Of a stretch of DNA of 64,000 nucleotides, positions 51,124 to 58,926 are shown piece after piece. Numbering within the stretch: the stretch's first letter is position 1; the number at the start of each line of letters is the position of its first letter. The position numbers and the translations under genes are program-made. The stretch comes from Actinomadura macra NBRC 14102 (GTDB lineage: Bacteria; Actinomycetota; Actinomycetes; Streptosporangiales; Streptosporangiaceae). Under the pieces are notes generated by a model. The model was given only the letters and a program-made list of their open reading frames with translations. It searched no databases and was not told where the DNA came from. The DNA lies in NCBI RefSeq assembly GCF_001552215.1, contig NZ_BCQT01000020.1, forward strand, positions 177,115 through 241,114, written 5' to 3'.

Positions 51124-54087
51124 TCAGCCGGTGATGTCCTCGGGAAGGAGGGTGGCGAGCTGTTCCCGGGTGAGTCGCTCCCCGCCGTCCGCGAGCCGCT
51201 CGGTGCGCCGGGCGTGCGCGGTCACGGCGGAGCGGAACAGCTTGTCGACCTCGCGGCCGTTGCCTTCGCGGAACCGGTCGCGCGCCGCCTCCAGGTGCGT
51301 GCTGAGGGCCTCGCGCGTGCCGTCCGGGACGAGGTAGTCGGCGCCCGCCGCCTTCCCCAGGAAGATCGACACGAGCCCGTCCACGTCGTACGGCTCGAAC
51401 GTGAGCGTGCGGGCGAACCGGGACGCAAGGCCCGGATTCGCCGCCAGGAAGTCTCCCATCTCCGACGTGTAGCCGGCCGCGACGACGATCACCTCGTCCC
51501 GGTGGTCCTCCATCAGCTTGACCAGCGTGTCGATGGCCTCCTGCCCGAAGTCCGGGCCCGTCCCGCCACCGGACCGCGCCAGCGTGTACGCCTCGTCGAT
51601 GAACAGCACGCCGCCCCGGGCCCGCTCGAACACCTCCGCCGTCTTCTGCGCGGTGTGCCCGACGTACTGCCCGACCAGGTCGACGCGTGCGGCCTCGATG
51701 ACCTGGCCCTGCGCGAGGACGCCGAGCGCCGCGAGCAGCTCACCGTAGAGGCGGGCGACGGTCGTCTTGCCGGTCCCGGGTGGCCCCGCGAAGACCAGAT
51801 GCCCGGTGAACGGCTCGGCCTCCAGCCCGGCCTCGCGTCGCCGCCGCGCCGATGCCAGCAGGTCGAGCAGGTCGCCGATCTCCTGCTTGACCTGCGCCAA
51901 CCCCGTCATCCCGGTCAGCTTCGCCAGGACGCCGCGGACCTGGGCGGCGTCGCGCGCCTCACCGAACCGGGCGGCCAGACCCGTGTCGACGTCGAGGTCC
52001 TCGGCGAGCAGCAGGCTCAGCTCCTCCCCGGACGGCAGTTCGGTCAGGTCGGCGAGGCGCTGCGCCTGGCGCTCGACGGCGGCCTCGAAGACGCGGCGGG
52101 CCGCGCGGCCGTTGCCGAAGCCCGCGTCCCGTTTGACCGTCGTGAAGTGGTCGAGGACGGCCGCCCGGGTGTCGTCGGCGAGACGGTAGCCGTCCTTGCC
52201 CGCCTGGAGTTCGACGATCTGGAGCAGTTCGGCGGGGCCGTAGTTCTCGAACTCGACCGTCCGGGAGATCCGCGACTTCAGGCCCGGGTTCGCGGCCATG
52301 AACTCCCGCATCTCCGCCGAGTACCCGGCCGCGATCACCACGACCTCGTCGCGGTGGTCCTCCATCAGCTTGACGAGGGTGTCGATGGCCTCGCGACCGA
52401 AGTCGGTGCCCGTCGTCTCGCGGGTGAGCGCATACGCCTCGTCCACGAAGAGGACACCGCCTCTGGCCTGCTCGAACGCTTCCGTCGTCTTCAGTGCCGT
52501 GCCGCCGACATTCTCAGAGACCAGGTCGGTCCGGCTCACCTCGACCACCTGTCCCTTCTCGACCACGCCGAGCGCGGCGAGGATACGGCCGTAGAGGCGC
52601 GCGACGGTGGTCTTGCCCGTCCCCGGCGGGCCCGCGAACACCATGTGCCGGCCGATGGTCGGGCCGGGCGGCAGGCCCGCGAGCCGCCGCTGCTCGGCGA
52701 CCTTCTGCAGGTTCGTGAGCTTCCTGATCTCCCGCTTCACCCCGGCGAGGCCGATCATCGCGTCCAGTTCGGCGAGCAACTCGTCGGCGGACGCGGCCGT
52801 CGGTGCCTGGTCAGGGGCCTTTAGCGCGGTCGCCGCGCCGGCGTCGGCGCGGGCCGCCGCGGCCCGCGCCGTCTCCACCACCTTCGCCGTGACGACCTCC
52901 GGCTCGAAGTCCAGAACGTCGGGCTGGCCGTTGCGCTCGCTCGTCACCGCCTCCATCTGGACCTGCGCGGACCGCGCCGTGACGATCCCCGACCCCGGGT
53001 TGTCCACGATCGTGCAGTCGCGCAGGGACATCTCGCAGTCCGGGTCGGCGTTCGCGCCGATCAGCCCGCTGCCGGTCACGGTCACGCCGGTGAACGTGCC
53101 GCCGCCGCCCGCCACGACCGCGACGCCGATCTCCGCCGCGTCCGCCACCCGCCCCCGGACGAACGTGCCGCGGCCCCGGTCGCCGACGAACACGCCGTGC
53201 TTCGCGGGGCCGAGGATCTCGCAGTCCTCGAAGAACCCGGTGCCCTCCTCGACGACCACGCCCGTCCGCCGGGGCGCCTCCAGCCGCAGCCGCCGCGCGG
53301 TGAGCGAACCGCCCGCGGTCACCCAGACCGACTCCATGCTCGCGTCGGTGATCAGGCAGTCCTCGGCGAGCGCGTTGCCCTTGTCCCGGACGACCAGCGA
53401 GCACGTCCCGGTGCCGTGGAACGCCGAGTTGCGGATCGCCGCGTCCGCGTGGTCGTCCACCAGGACGGCCGCCGACCCCGGATCGCTGATCGTGCACTGC
53501 TCGATCAGCGGTTTGGACCCCTCGGTCACCCAGATCCCGCTACCGGACGCGCCCTCGATCCGGCAGCCGCGGACCGTCACCGCGCTGCCCTTGCGTATCG
53601 CCAGCGCGTTGCTCTCCGCACCCGCGAGGTCGGTTCCCTCCATGAGCCCGGACGATGCCGAGTACACCACCGCCCCGTCCTGGACGAAGCAGTTCCTGAG
53701 CGCCAGCCGCCCGCCGTTCCAGACGCTCACCGCGACCGACCCGGTGCGGCTCACGAACCGGCACTGCTCGGCGAGGACGCTGCCCTCCGCGACGTCCAGC
53801 GCGTTGCCCTCGTCGCTCCAGTTCCGGACGATCAGCCCTTGCAGCGTCACGTTGCCGGTGACCTCGATGGTCGCGTCGGTGGCACCGTCCAGCGTGACCG
53901 ACCCGGGGCCTCCGGCCGCCGTCAGAACAAAGTCCCCCGAACTACGGAAACCCGTCGCCGGGTACTGGCCCGGCTCGATCAGGATGTGCCGTCCGTGCGG
54001 GCCGTAAGGGGGTGTCGGTGCCTGGAGCGCGTCCAGCACCGTCCGATACGCCCGGGGGGAGGTCTGTGACACGACCAGACGCAGCAA
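51124..54087 (-). CDS. Parallel beta-helix protein fused to two CbxX/CfqX AAA ATPases
   Basis: 987 aa. Residues about 30-410 are right-handed beta-helix repeats (e.g. GSAVTVRGCRIEGASGSGIW; SKPLIEQCTISDPGSAAVLV). Two CbbX/EccA-type AAA modules follow: Walker A FAGPPGTGKTTVARLYG (about 490 and 770) and Walker B GGVLFVDEAYAL / GGVLFIDEAYTL. Each is followed by VVIAAGYSAEM or VVAAGYTSEM. Such proteins occur in actinomycetes with ESX-like systems or as free remodelling factors. No ESX genes are near. The beta-helix may hold the substrate. Confidence 0.88.
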   Translation of the reverse strand: MLRLVVSQTSPRAYRTVLDALQAPTPPYGPHGRHILIEPGQYPATGFRSSGDFVLTAAGGPGSVTLDGATDATIEVTGNVTLQGLIVRNWSDEGNALDVAEGSVLAEQCRFVSRTGSVAVSVWNGGRLALRNCFVQDGAVVYSASSGLMEGTDLAGAESNALAIRKGSAVTVRGCRIEGASGSGIWVTEGSKPLIEQCTISDPGSAAVLVDDHADAAIRNSAFHGTGTCSLVVRDKGNALAEDCLITDASMESVWVTAGGSLTARRLRLEAPRRTGVVVEEGTGFFEDCEILGPAKHGVFVGDRGRGTFVRGRVADAAEIGVAVVAGGGGTFTGVTVTGSGLIGANADPDCEMSLRDCTIVDNPGSGIVTARSAQVQMEAVTSERNGQPDVLDFEPEVVTAKVVETARAAAARADAGAATALKAPDQAPTAASADELLAELDAMIGLAGVKREIRKLTNLQKVAEQRRLAGLPPGPTIGRHMVFAGPPGTGKTTVARLYGRILAALGVVEKGQVVEVSRTDLVSENVGGTALKTTEAFEQARGGVLFVDEAYALTRETTGTDFGREAIDTLVKLMEDHRDEVVVIAAGYSAEMREFMAANPGLKSRISRTVEFENYGPAELLQIVELQAGKDGYRLADDTRAAVLDHFTTVKRDAGFGNGRAARRVFEAAVERQAQRLADLTELPSGEELSLLLAEDLDVDTGLAARFGEARDAAQVRGVLAKLTGMTGLAQVKQEIGDLLDLLASARRRREAGLEAEPFTGHLVFAGPPGTGKTTVARLYGELLAALGVLAQGQVIEAARVDLVGQYVGHTAQKTAEVFERARGGVLFIDEAYTLARSGGGTGPDFGQEAIDTLVKLMEDHRDEVIVVAAGYTSEMGDFLAANPGLASRFARTLTFEPYDVDGLVSIFLGKAAGADYLVPDGTREALSTHLEAARDRFREGNGREVDKLFRSAVTAHARRTERLADGGERLTREQLATLLPEDITG

Positions 54088-54179
54088 ACGGGCCTCCTCA
54101 GCCGCCAGGAAGGATCACCGTTCATCGTGCCATCGCCGTTCGACCCCTCGCGAGGGCTTGGCCCCGTTCTGGGGTGGTC

Positions 54180-54806
54180 TCAGCGGACGTCGCGGGGGCG
54201 GAACTGGACGCTGATCCGCGGCCCGCTCGCGCGGGCGCTCTTCGGGATCGCGTGCTCCCACGTCCGCTGGCAGCTCCCGCCCATCACGATGAGGTCCCCG
54301 TGCCCGAGTTCGTACCGGATCGTCGCGCCGCCCCCGCGCGGACGCAGGAGCAGCGGGCGCGGCGCTCCGACGGACAGGATCGCGACCATCGTGTCCTCCG
54401 TCGCGCCGCGTCCGAGGGTGTCGCCGTGCCAGGCGACGCTGTCGCGGCCGTCCCGGTAGAGGCACAGCCCGGCGGTGCGGAACGGCTCGCCCAGCTCCGC
54501 GGCATAGTGCGCATCGAGCGCGGCCTTCGCCTCGTCCAGGACGGGGTCGGGCAGCGCGGCGCCCTCCCGGTAGAACGACAGCAGGCGCGGGACGTCCACC
54601 ACCTTGTCGTACATGCGCCTGCTCTCGCCGCGCCACCGGACGGACGTGAGCAGCCGCTCGAACAGCGCGTCCGCGCCGGGAATCCAGCCGGGCAGGACGT
54701 CGATCCATGCGCCGTGGGCCAGCGGAGTCCGCCGCGCGGCCTGGAGCGGACGCGGCGTGGTCTCGTCAGGCTCGTCCAGCAGCGAGCCTTGGAAAGCGCC
54801 TGTCAT
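54180..54806 (-). CDS. alkB: AlkB-like 2-oxoglutarate/Fe(II) dioxygenase
   Basis: 208 aa. The double-stranded beta-helix fold has the iron ligands HGD (SVAWHGDTLGRG) and His in TWEHAIPKSARASG, and the 2OG-binding Arg in RISVQFRPRDV. FRTAGLCLYRDGRDS and the GHGDLIVMGGSCQRTW block agree with AlkB/ALKBH2-type DNA repair enzymes that remove alkyl groups from bases. It lies 92 nt downstream of the 54844 gene on the same strand side. No Ada gene is adjacent. Confidence 0.88.
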   Translation of the reverse strand: MTGAFQGSLLDEPDETTPRPLQAARRTPLAHGAWIDVLPGWIPGADALFERLLTSVRWRGESRRMYDKVVDVPRLLSFYREGAALPDPVLDEAKAALDAHYAAELGEPFRTAGLCLYRDGRDSVAWHGDTLGRGATEDTMVAILSVGAPRPLLLRPRGGGATIRYELGHGDLIVMGGSCQRTWEHAIPKSARASGPRISVQFRPRDVR

Positions 54807-54843
54807 GCCCCCAATGTACTCACCGGGTCAAACATGTGTTCGA

Positions 54844-55539
54844 TCAGCCTTCGATGGTGATGTCCAACTCCGCCGCGAAGCTGGCCAGCAGCCCCGGCGC
54901 GTCCTCCGCCGCCACGGTGACGCCGCCCATGCTCTGCACTCCGGCCACGCCCCGCAGGTCGCAGCCCGCGAACCGGGCGCCCGCCATCGTCGCCCCGCTG
55001 AACTGCGCCCCGCCCAGCCGGCACCCCTCGAACCGGACACCGCGCAGGTCAGCGCTCTGGAACGTCGCCCCCTCTAGATTGCAGTCACGGAACACGGCCC
55101 GTCTGAACGTGCTGAACCGGAACCCCGCCAGATCGGCGCGGCACGACTCGAACACCACGTCCTGGAACGCGCAGTCGGTGAACGCGGCGCCCGTCATCCG
55201 TGACCCGGTGATGGCCACCGCGAACGCCCGCGAATTCGTGAACCTCAGGTTCGCCAGGTCACAGCGGTCGAACGCGGAGTCGGAGACGGTGGCCCGCTCC
55301 AGCAGGGCGGCCGGCAGCAGCGTCCCGTCGAACACGCACCGCTCGAACTCGACGTCCTGCGCGATCCTTCCGGCCAGGTCCATGACCCCGAACGCCAGCT
55401 CCCGGTAGAGCCCGTCGTCCACAAGATCGTGCTCGGGCCCCGCCACCTTCGGCGATGCGGGCAGCTTCGGACGTGCGGGTTCCTTCGGCTTCTTCGTCGT
55501 GGGGGACTTCGCTGCGGAGGGCCTCGTTGTGGACGGCAT
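54844..55539 (-). CDS. Pentapeptide repeat protein
   Basis: 231 aa. A Lys/Pro/Ser-rich N-terminal tail (AKSPTTKKPKEPARPKLPAS) is followed by roughly 25 A(D/N)LxX-type pentapeptides from about residue 60 (e.g. CDLRGVRFEGCRLGGAQFSG). These would form a square beta-helix. The role is unknown; some members mimic DNA and protect gyrase. ATG 55539 is taken, with no clear ribosome-binding site; a GTG at 55554 is possible. Confidence 0.8.
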   Translation of the reverse strand: MPSTTRPSAAKSPTTKKPKEPARPKLPASPKVAGPEHDLVDDGLYRELAFGVMDLAGRIAQDVEFERCVFDGTLLPAALLERATVSDSAFDRCDLANLRFTNSRAFAVAITGSRMTGAAFTDCAFQDVVFESCRADLAGFRFSTFRRAVFRDCNLEGATFQSADLRGVRFEGCRLGGAQFSGATMAGARFAGCDLRGVAGVQSMGGVTVAAEDAPGLLASFAAELDITIEG

Positions 55540-55601
55540 GGACGTGAACGCTACTGAACTGTCGGAGGCGGTTCGTACGCTTGCCCGAAGTGAGGGGGAC
55601 A

Positions 55602-55884
55602 TTGCCGTGGGACGTGAAGGCGCTGGTGGGCGTGCGCGTCCTCAACCAGCTCGGCGCGTACGTCCTGCCGTTTCTCGCCGTGCTGGCGGGGCCCGGTCTG
55701 GCGTCCTGGGCGCTCGGCGTCTTCGGCGTCGCGGCCCTCCTCTCACGCTGGCTCGGCGGGCTCCTCCGCCGTCCCGGGCCTGGTAGCGCTGACCGGGGGA
55801 GCGGCCGGCGCGATGGCGACAGCAGGTGGTGCATTCCTGCTCGTCCCGCTCGTCCTGGCGGCGACGTTCCGGCGACGGCCATGA
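55602..55884 (+). pseudogene. MFS transporter remnant (internal deletion)
   Basis: The first about 55 codons read as the N-terminal helix of an MFS permease (VLNQLGAYVLPFLAVLAGPG, WALGVFGVAALLSRWLGGLL). In another frame the segment ends as a last MFS helix (ATAGGAFLLVPLVLAATF then RRRP and stop at 55882-55884). The middle, normally about 300 residues, is missing, so only the two ends are left. Confidence 0.6.
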
Positions 55885-55987
55885 CCGGTGTTCCTGCGTG
55901 TGAGGAAGCCAGGGTGGAGACGACCAGTGTGGACACGGTCGCGACCGCGGTGGCCGCTTCGTCGGCGGTGGCCAGTACGGTCGGGCC

Positions 55988-56521
55988 ATGGAGCCGGTTC
56001 CCGAGCGGTTGAGCTGGGCGGTGCGGACGCTCGCGATCGAGCCCGCGGACGAGGTGCTGGAGATCGGCTGTGGCGGCGGCGTCGCGGTCGCGCTGATCTG
56101 CCCGGCGCTGGTGACGGGGAGGATCACGGCCATCGACCGGTCGGCGACGCAGACCGCCCGGGCCGAGCGGCGCAACGCCGGGCCACTCGCGGCGGGCAGA
56201 GCCGTGGTGCGTACCGCCGACCTGGAGACGGCGGACTTCGGCGGCGAGCGGTTCGACAAGATCTTTGCGGTCAACGTCAACCTGTTCTGGGTCCGCGATC
56301 CAGCGGCGGAACTACGGCTGCTCAGCGGGATCTTGAAGCCGGGCGGCGCGTTGTTCCTGTTCTACGAGCCTCCGTCGAGCGCGCAGGCCGCGCGGCTGAC
56401 CGCCGATCTCGATCGGACACTCCAGCGGCACGGGTTCGCGACCTCGGTCCTGACGGCGCGGACGTCGGCTTCGGCGTCGCTGCTGTGCGTCAGGGGCGCC
56501 CTCGCCGGCCAGACCGGCTGA
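55988..56521 (+). CDS. SAM-dependent methyltransferase
   Basis: 177 aa, class I Rossmann fold: EVLEIGCGGGVAVALICPAL (SAM loop), ITAIDRS acidic strand end, DKIFAVNVNLFW (motif IV) and LKPGGALFLFYEPP. Small-molecule methylation is likely; substrate unknown. ATG 55988. It stands alone between an MFS remnant and the convergent lipoprotein gene. Confidence 0.85.
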   Translation: MEPVPERLSWAVRTLAIEPADEVLEIGCGGGVAVALICPALVTGRITAIDRSATQTARAERRNAGPLAAGRAVVRTADLETADFGGERFDKIFAVNVNLFWVRDPAAELRLLSGILKPGGALFLFYEPPSSAQAARLTADLDRTLQRHGFATSVLTARTSASASLLCVRGALAGQTG

Positions 56522-56562
56522 GCGCGGAACCGCCGGCGATACCACCGAGGACGCGCGGCGGG

Positions 56563-57600
56563 TCAGCGCAGCGGCCGGTCCCTGGCCGGATTTCGGACGG
56601 TGGGCGAATCGGCGTCCGGGATGAGCAGGCGCGGCGCACCGCCCCGCAGAGGCACGACCCAGACGTCGGCGTTGCGGCCGCCCGCGCCGCCCTTGGGCAC
56701 CGCGTACATGACGTGGTCGTCGTCGAGCCACGCCGCCTGGTCGTCCACGCTGCGGGTCTCCGCGAGCGGTGTCTCGACGCCGGTCGCCAGGTCCAGGACG
56801 TGGAAGCGCCAGACGTCGGAGTTGAGCCCGGTCCGCTTCTTGTAGGCGAGGCGCTGGCCGTCCGGGGACAGTGACGGGCATTCGACGTTGTCGCGCAGGG
56901 CGGTCAGGGTACGCCGCCCGATGTCGCCTTCGACGAGGTATCTGCGGTTCTGCGTGGCCACAGTGGCGAAGAACCGCTCTCCGCCGGGGACGAACGTCAC
57001 GCCCCACACGTTGCGGTCCTCGTTGGCGTTCGGCTGCCCGTTCAGCAGGAAGGTGAACTGCTCGACGTTGCCGACCGGGTCGCCGCCGATCCTGCCGATG
57101 ACGGTCTCGGTGGAGAAGCCGTCGGAGAGGTACGAGTGCCCCGTCACGAACGCCGTCGTGGCGTAGTAGCGGCCGTCGTCGGAGATCCGGGCGCGGCTCG
57201 GGATGCCGTTGAGCGGCACCTGCTTGCCGGGCCGCAGCCGGGTATCCAGGAGTTCGGCGGCGAACAGCTGGATGGGGTTGCGCGTCTGGCGCAGGCAGAG
57301 GCCGCCCGCGGACGAGGCGGCCGTCCGCTCGCAGCGGGTCGGGAGGACGACACGCTCGCGGCTCAGATCCGCGGCCGGAAGCGCGGCGACATGGCCGAAC
57401 GCGGATCCGGGGCGCAGCGACCGGAACACGATCAGCCGTCCCTTGGGCAGCTCCACCGAGCCGCCGCCCCGCTCGTCGCCCGCCGCGCCCGCGCGGAGCA
57501 CCGAGGAGGTGACGCAGCCCGCGGCCACGGCGATGACGAGGAACGCGATCGCCGTCATGATCTTGCCGTTGCCGAGGGTGCGCGGGCCGAGCTGGGTCAT
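56563..57600 (-). CDS. Putative lipoprotein with TolB-like beta-propeller
   Basis: 345 aa. The N-terminal hydrophobic segment ends IAVAAGCVTSS, a plausible lipobox with Cys near residue 29. The rest contains WD/TolB-like blades (CPSLSPDGQRLAYKKRTG; NSDVWRFHVLDLATGVETPL; AAWLDDDHVMYAVPKGG; ADVWVVPLRGGAPRLL). The ATG overlaps the stop of the MFS gene by 4 nt, so it may assist that transporter on the outside of the membrane. Confidence 0.8.
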   Translation of the reverse strand: MTQLGPRTLGNGKIMTAIAFLVIAVAAGCVTSSVLRAGAAGDERGGGSVELPKGRLIVFRSLRPGSAFGHVAALPAADLSRERVVLPTRCERTAASSAGGLCLRQTRNPIQLFAAELLDTRLRPGKQVPLNGIPSRARISDDGRYYATTAFVTGHSYLSDGFSTETVIGRIGGDPVGNVEQFTFLLNGQPNANEDRNVWGVTFVPGGERFFATVATQNRRYLVEGDIGRRTLTALRDNVECPSLSPDGQRLAYKKRTGLNSDVWRFHVLDLATGVETPLAETRSVDDQAAWLDDDHVMYAVPKGGAGGRNADVWVVPLRGGAPRLLIPDADSPTVRNPARDRPLR

Positions 57601-58880
57601 CGGGTCTCCGTCCGGTGGTCGCGGGCTCGGGTGATCAGGGGTACGGCCGTGATCAGGGCGACCGTGAGGGCGGCGGTGAAGGTCCACACGGCGGCCTCGC
57701 CCTCGGCGGCCGTCCAGACCGCGCCGAAGGCCACCGCGCCGAGCGCGCGCCCGGCCGCCACCGCCGCCTGGACGACGGAGATCCCGGTCGCCGTCAGTTC
57801 GGCGGGCAGCAGCGGCGCGGCCGCCGCGGGCAGCACACCGTCGGTCGCCGCGTAGTAGGCGCCGAGGAACAACAGGCTCAGCCCGGCCCCGGCCACCCCG
57901 CCGGTGAGGATCGCGGCGAGGTACGCGCACAGCAGCAGGCCATACCCGGCGGCGAAGACGCGGTTCCTGCCGTAGCGGTCGGAGACGCGGCCGAACGGCA
58001 CGGCCAGGGCGAGGTAGACCAGGCTCGTGCAGACGAACAGCAGCGGGAACCAACGGGTCGTGACCGCGTCGTTGTCCAGCAGGACGAGATAGAGGAAACC
58101 GTCGCCGATCGTCGCCGCCGACAGCACGGCGGCGGCGCAGAGCAGCCGCCGGAACCCGCCGATTCGCAGCAGCGCCGCGACGTCGCGAAGCGAGACCGGC
58201 CGCGCCCCGTCGTCCGAGCCCGGCACATCGTCCTCCAACCCACCCTGCTTCAGCCCGCCGTGCCGCCCTGCGCGGTGCTCGGGTACGTGCTGGATGAACA
58301 GCAGCACGCCGAGGACGGCCGCGCAGAACGAGACGACGAAGATCATGTCGAAGTCGCCGGGTGCGAGCGCGAGCAGCCCGAACGCGACGATGGGACCGAG
58401 CAGCGCCCCGGTCGCGTCGAGGGCCCGGTGCACGCCGAAGGATCTGCCGAGCCGGTCCGCCGGGGCCGCCGTGGCGATGAGCTGGTCGCGCGGTGCCGTC
58501 CGCAACCCCTTGCCCGCGCGGTCCACCCCCACCGCCGCCGACAGCGCCCCCGCACCCGTCACGGGAAGCAGCATCAGCTTGGCGGCGGCACCGAGGGCGT
58601 ATCCCGCGCCCGCCACGAGCTTCGGACGGCGCAGCCGGTCCGCGAAGAAGCCGCCGAGCAGCCGCACCAGGACGGTCGCGCCCTGGTAGAGGCCGTCCAG
58701 CATCCCGTACGCCAAGGGGGTGAGGCCGAGGGCGAGGGTCGCGAACAGCGGCAGGACGGCCGTCACCATCTCGGTGGAGACGTCGGTGATCAGGCTCACC
58801 AGGCCGAGCACGACGACGACCCGGGGAACCCGGGTCGCCGATCTCGTACCATGCGGGATTCCGCGGACTGATACGTACAC
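57597..58880 (-). CDS. MFS transporter
   Basis: 427 aa, about 12 helices. Early LVSLITDVSTEMVTAVLPLF and loop FFADRLRRPKLVAGAGYALG resemble the MFS families that carry drug or sugar efflux pumps. GKGLRTAPRDQLIATA and FGRVSDRYGRNRVF fit the conserved loops. Substrate unknown. GTG 58880. It is coupled to the lipoprotein gene downstream by a 4-nt overlap. Confidence 0.88.
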   Translation of the reverse strand: MYVSVRGIPHGTRSATRVPRVVVVLGLVSLITDVSTEMVTAVLPLFATLALGLTPLAYGMLDGLYQGATVLVRLLGGFFADRLRRPKLVAGAGYALGAAAKLMLLPVTGAGALSAAVGVDRAGKGLRTAPRDQLIATAAPADRLGRSFGVHRALDATGALLGPIVAFGLLALAPGDFDMIFVVSFCAAVLGVLLFIQHVPEHRAGRHGGLKQGGLEDDVPGSDDGARPVSLRDVAALLRIGGFRRLLCAAAVLSAATIGDGFLYLVLLDNDAVTTRWFPLLFVCTSLVYLALAVPFGRVSDRYGRNRVFAAGYGLLLCAYLAAILTGGVAGAGLSLLFLGAYYAATDGVLPAAAAPLLPAELTATGISVVQAAVAAGRALGAVAFGAVWTAAEGEAAVWTFTAALTVALITAVPLITRARDHRTETR

Positions 58881-58926
58881 ACGGCCTCCGAAGGAAACCA
58901 GCGGGCTGGGTCGGCGCGGATCCGGG

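Noticed and set aside
51214..52824. Long rightward frame opposite the double-AAA gene
   Set aside because: Antisense shadow; the minus strand has two full Walker A/B sets.
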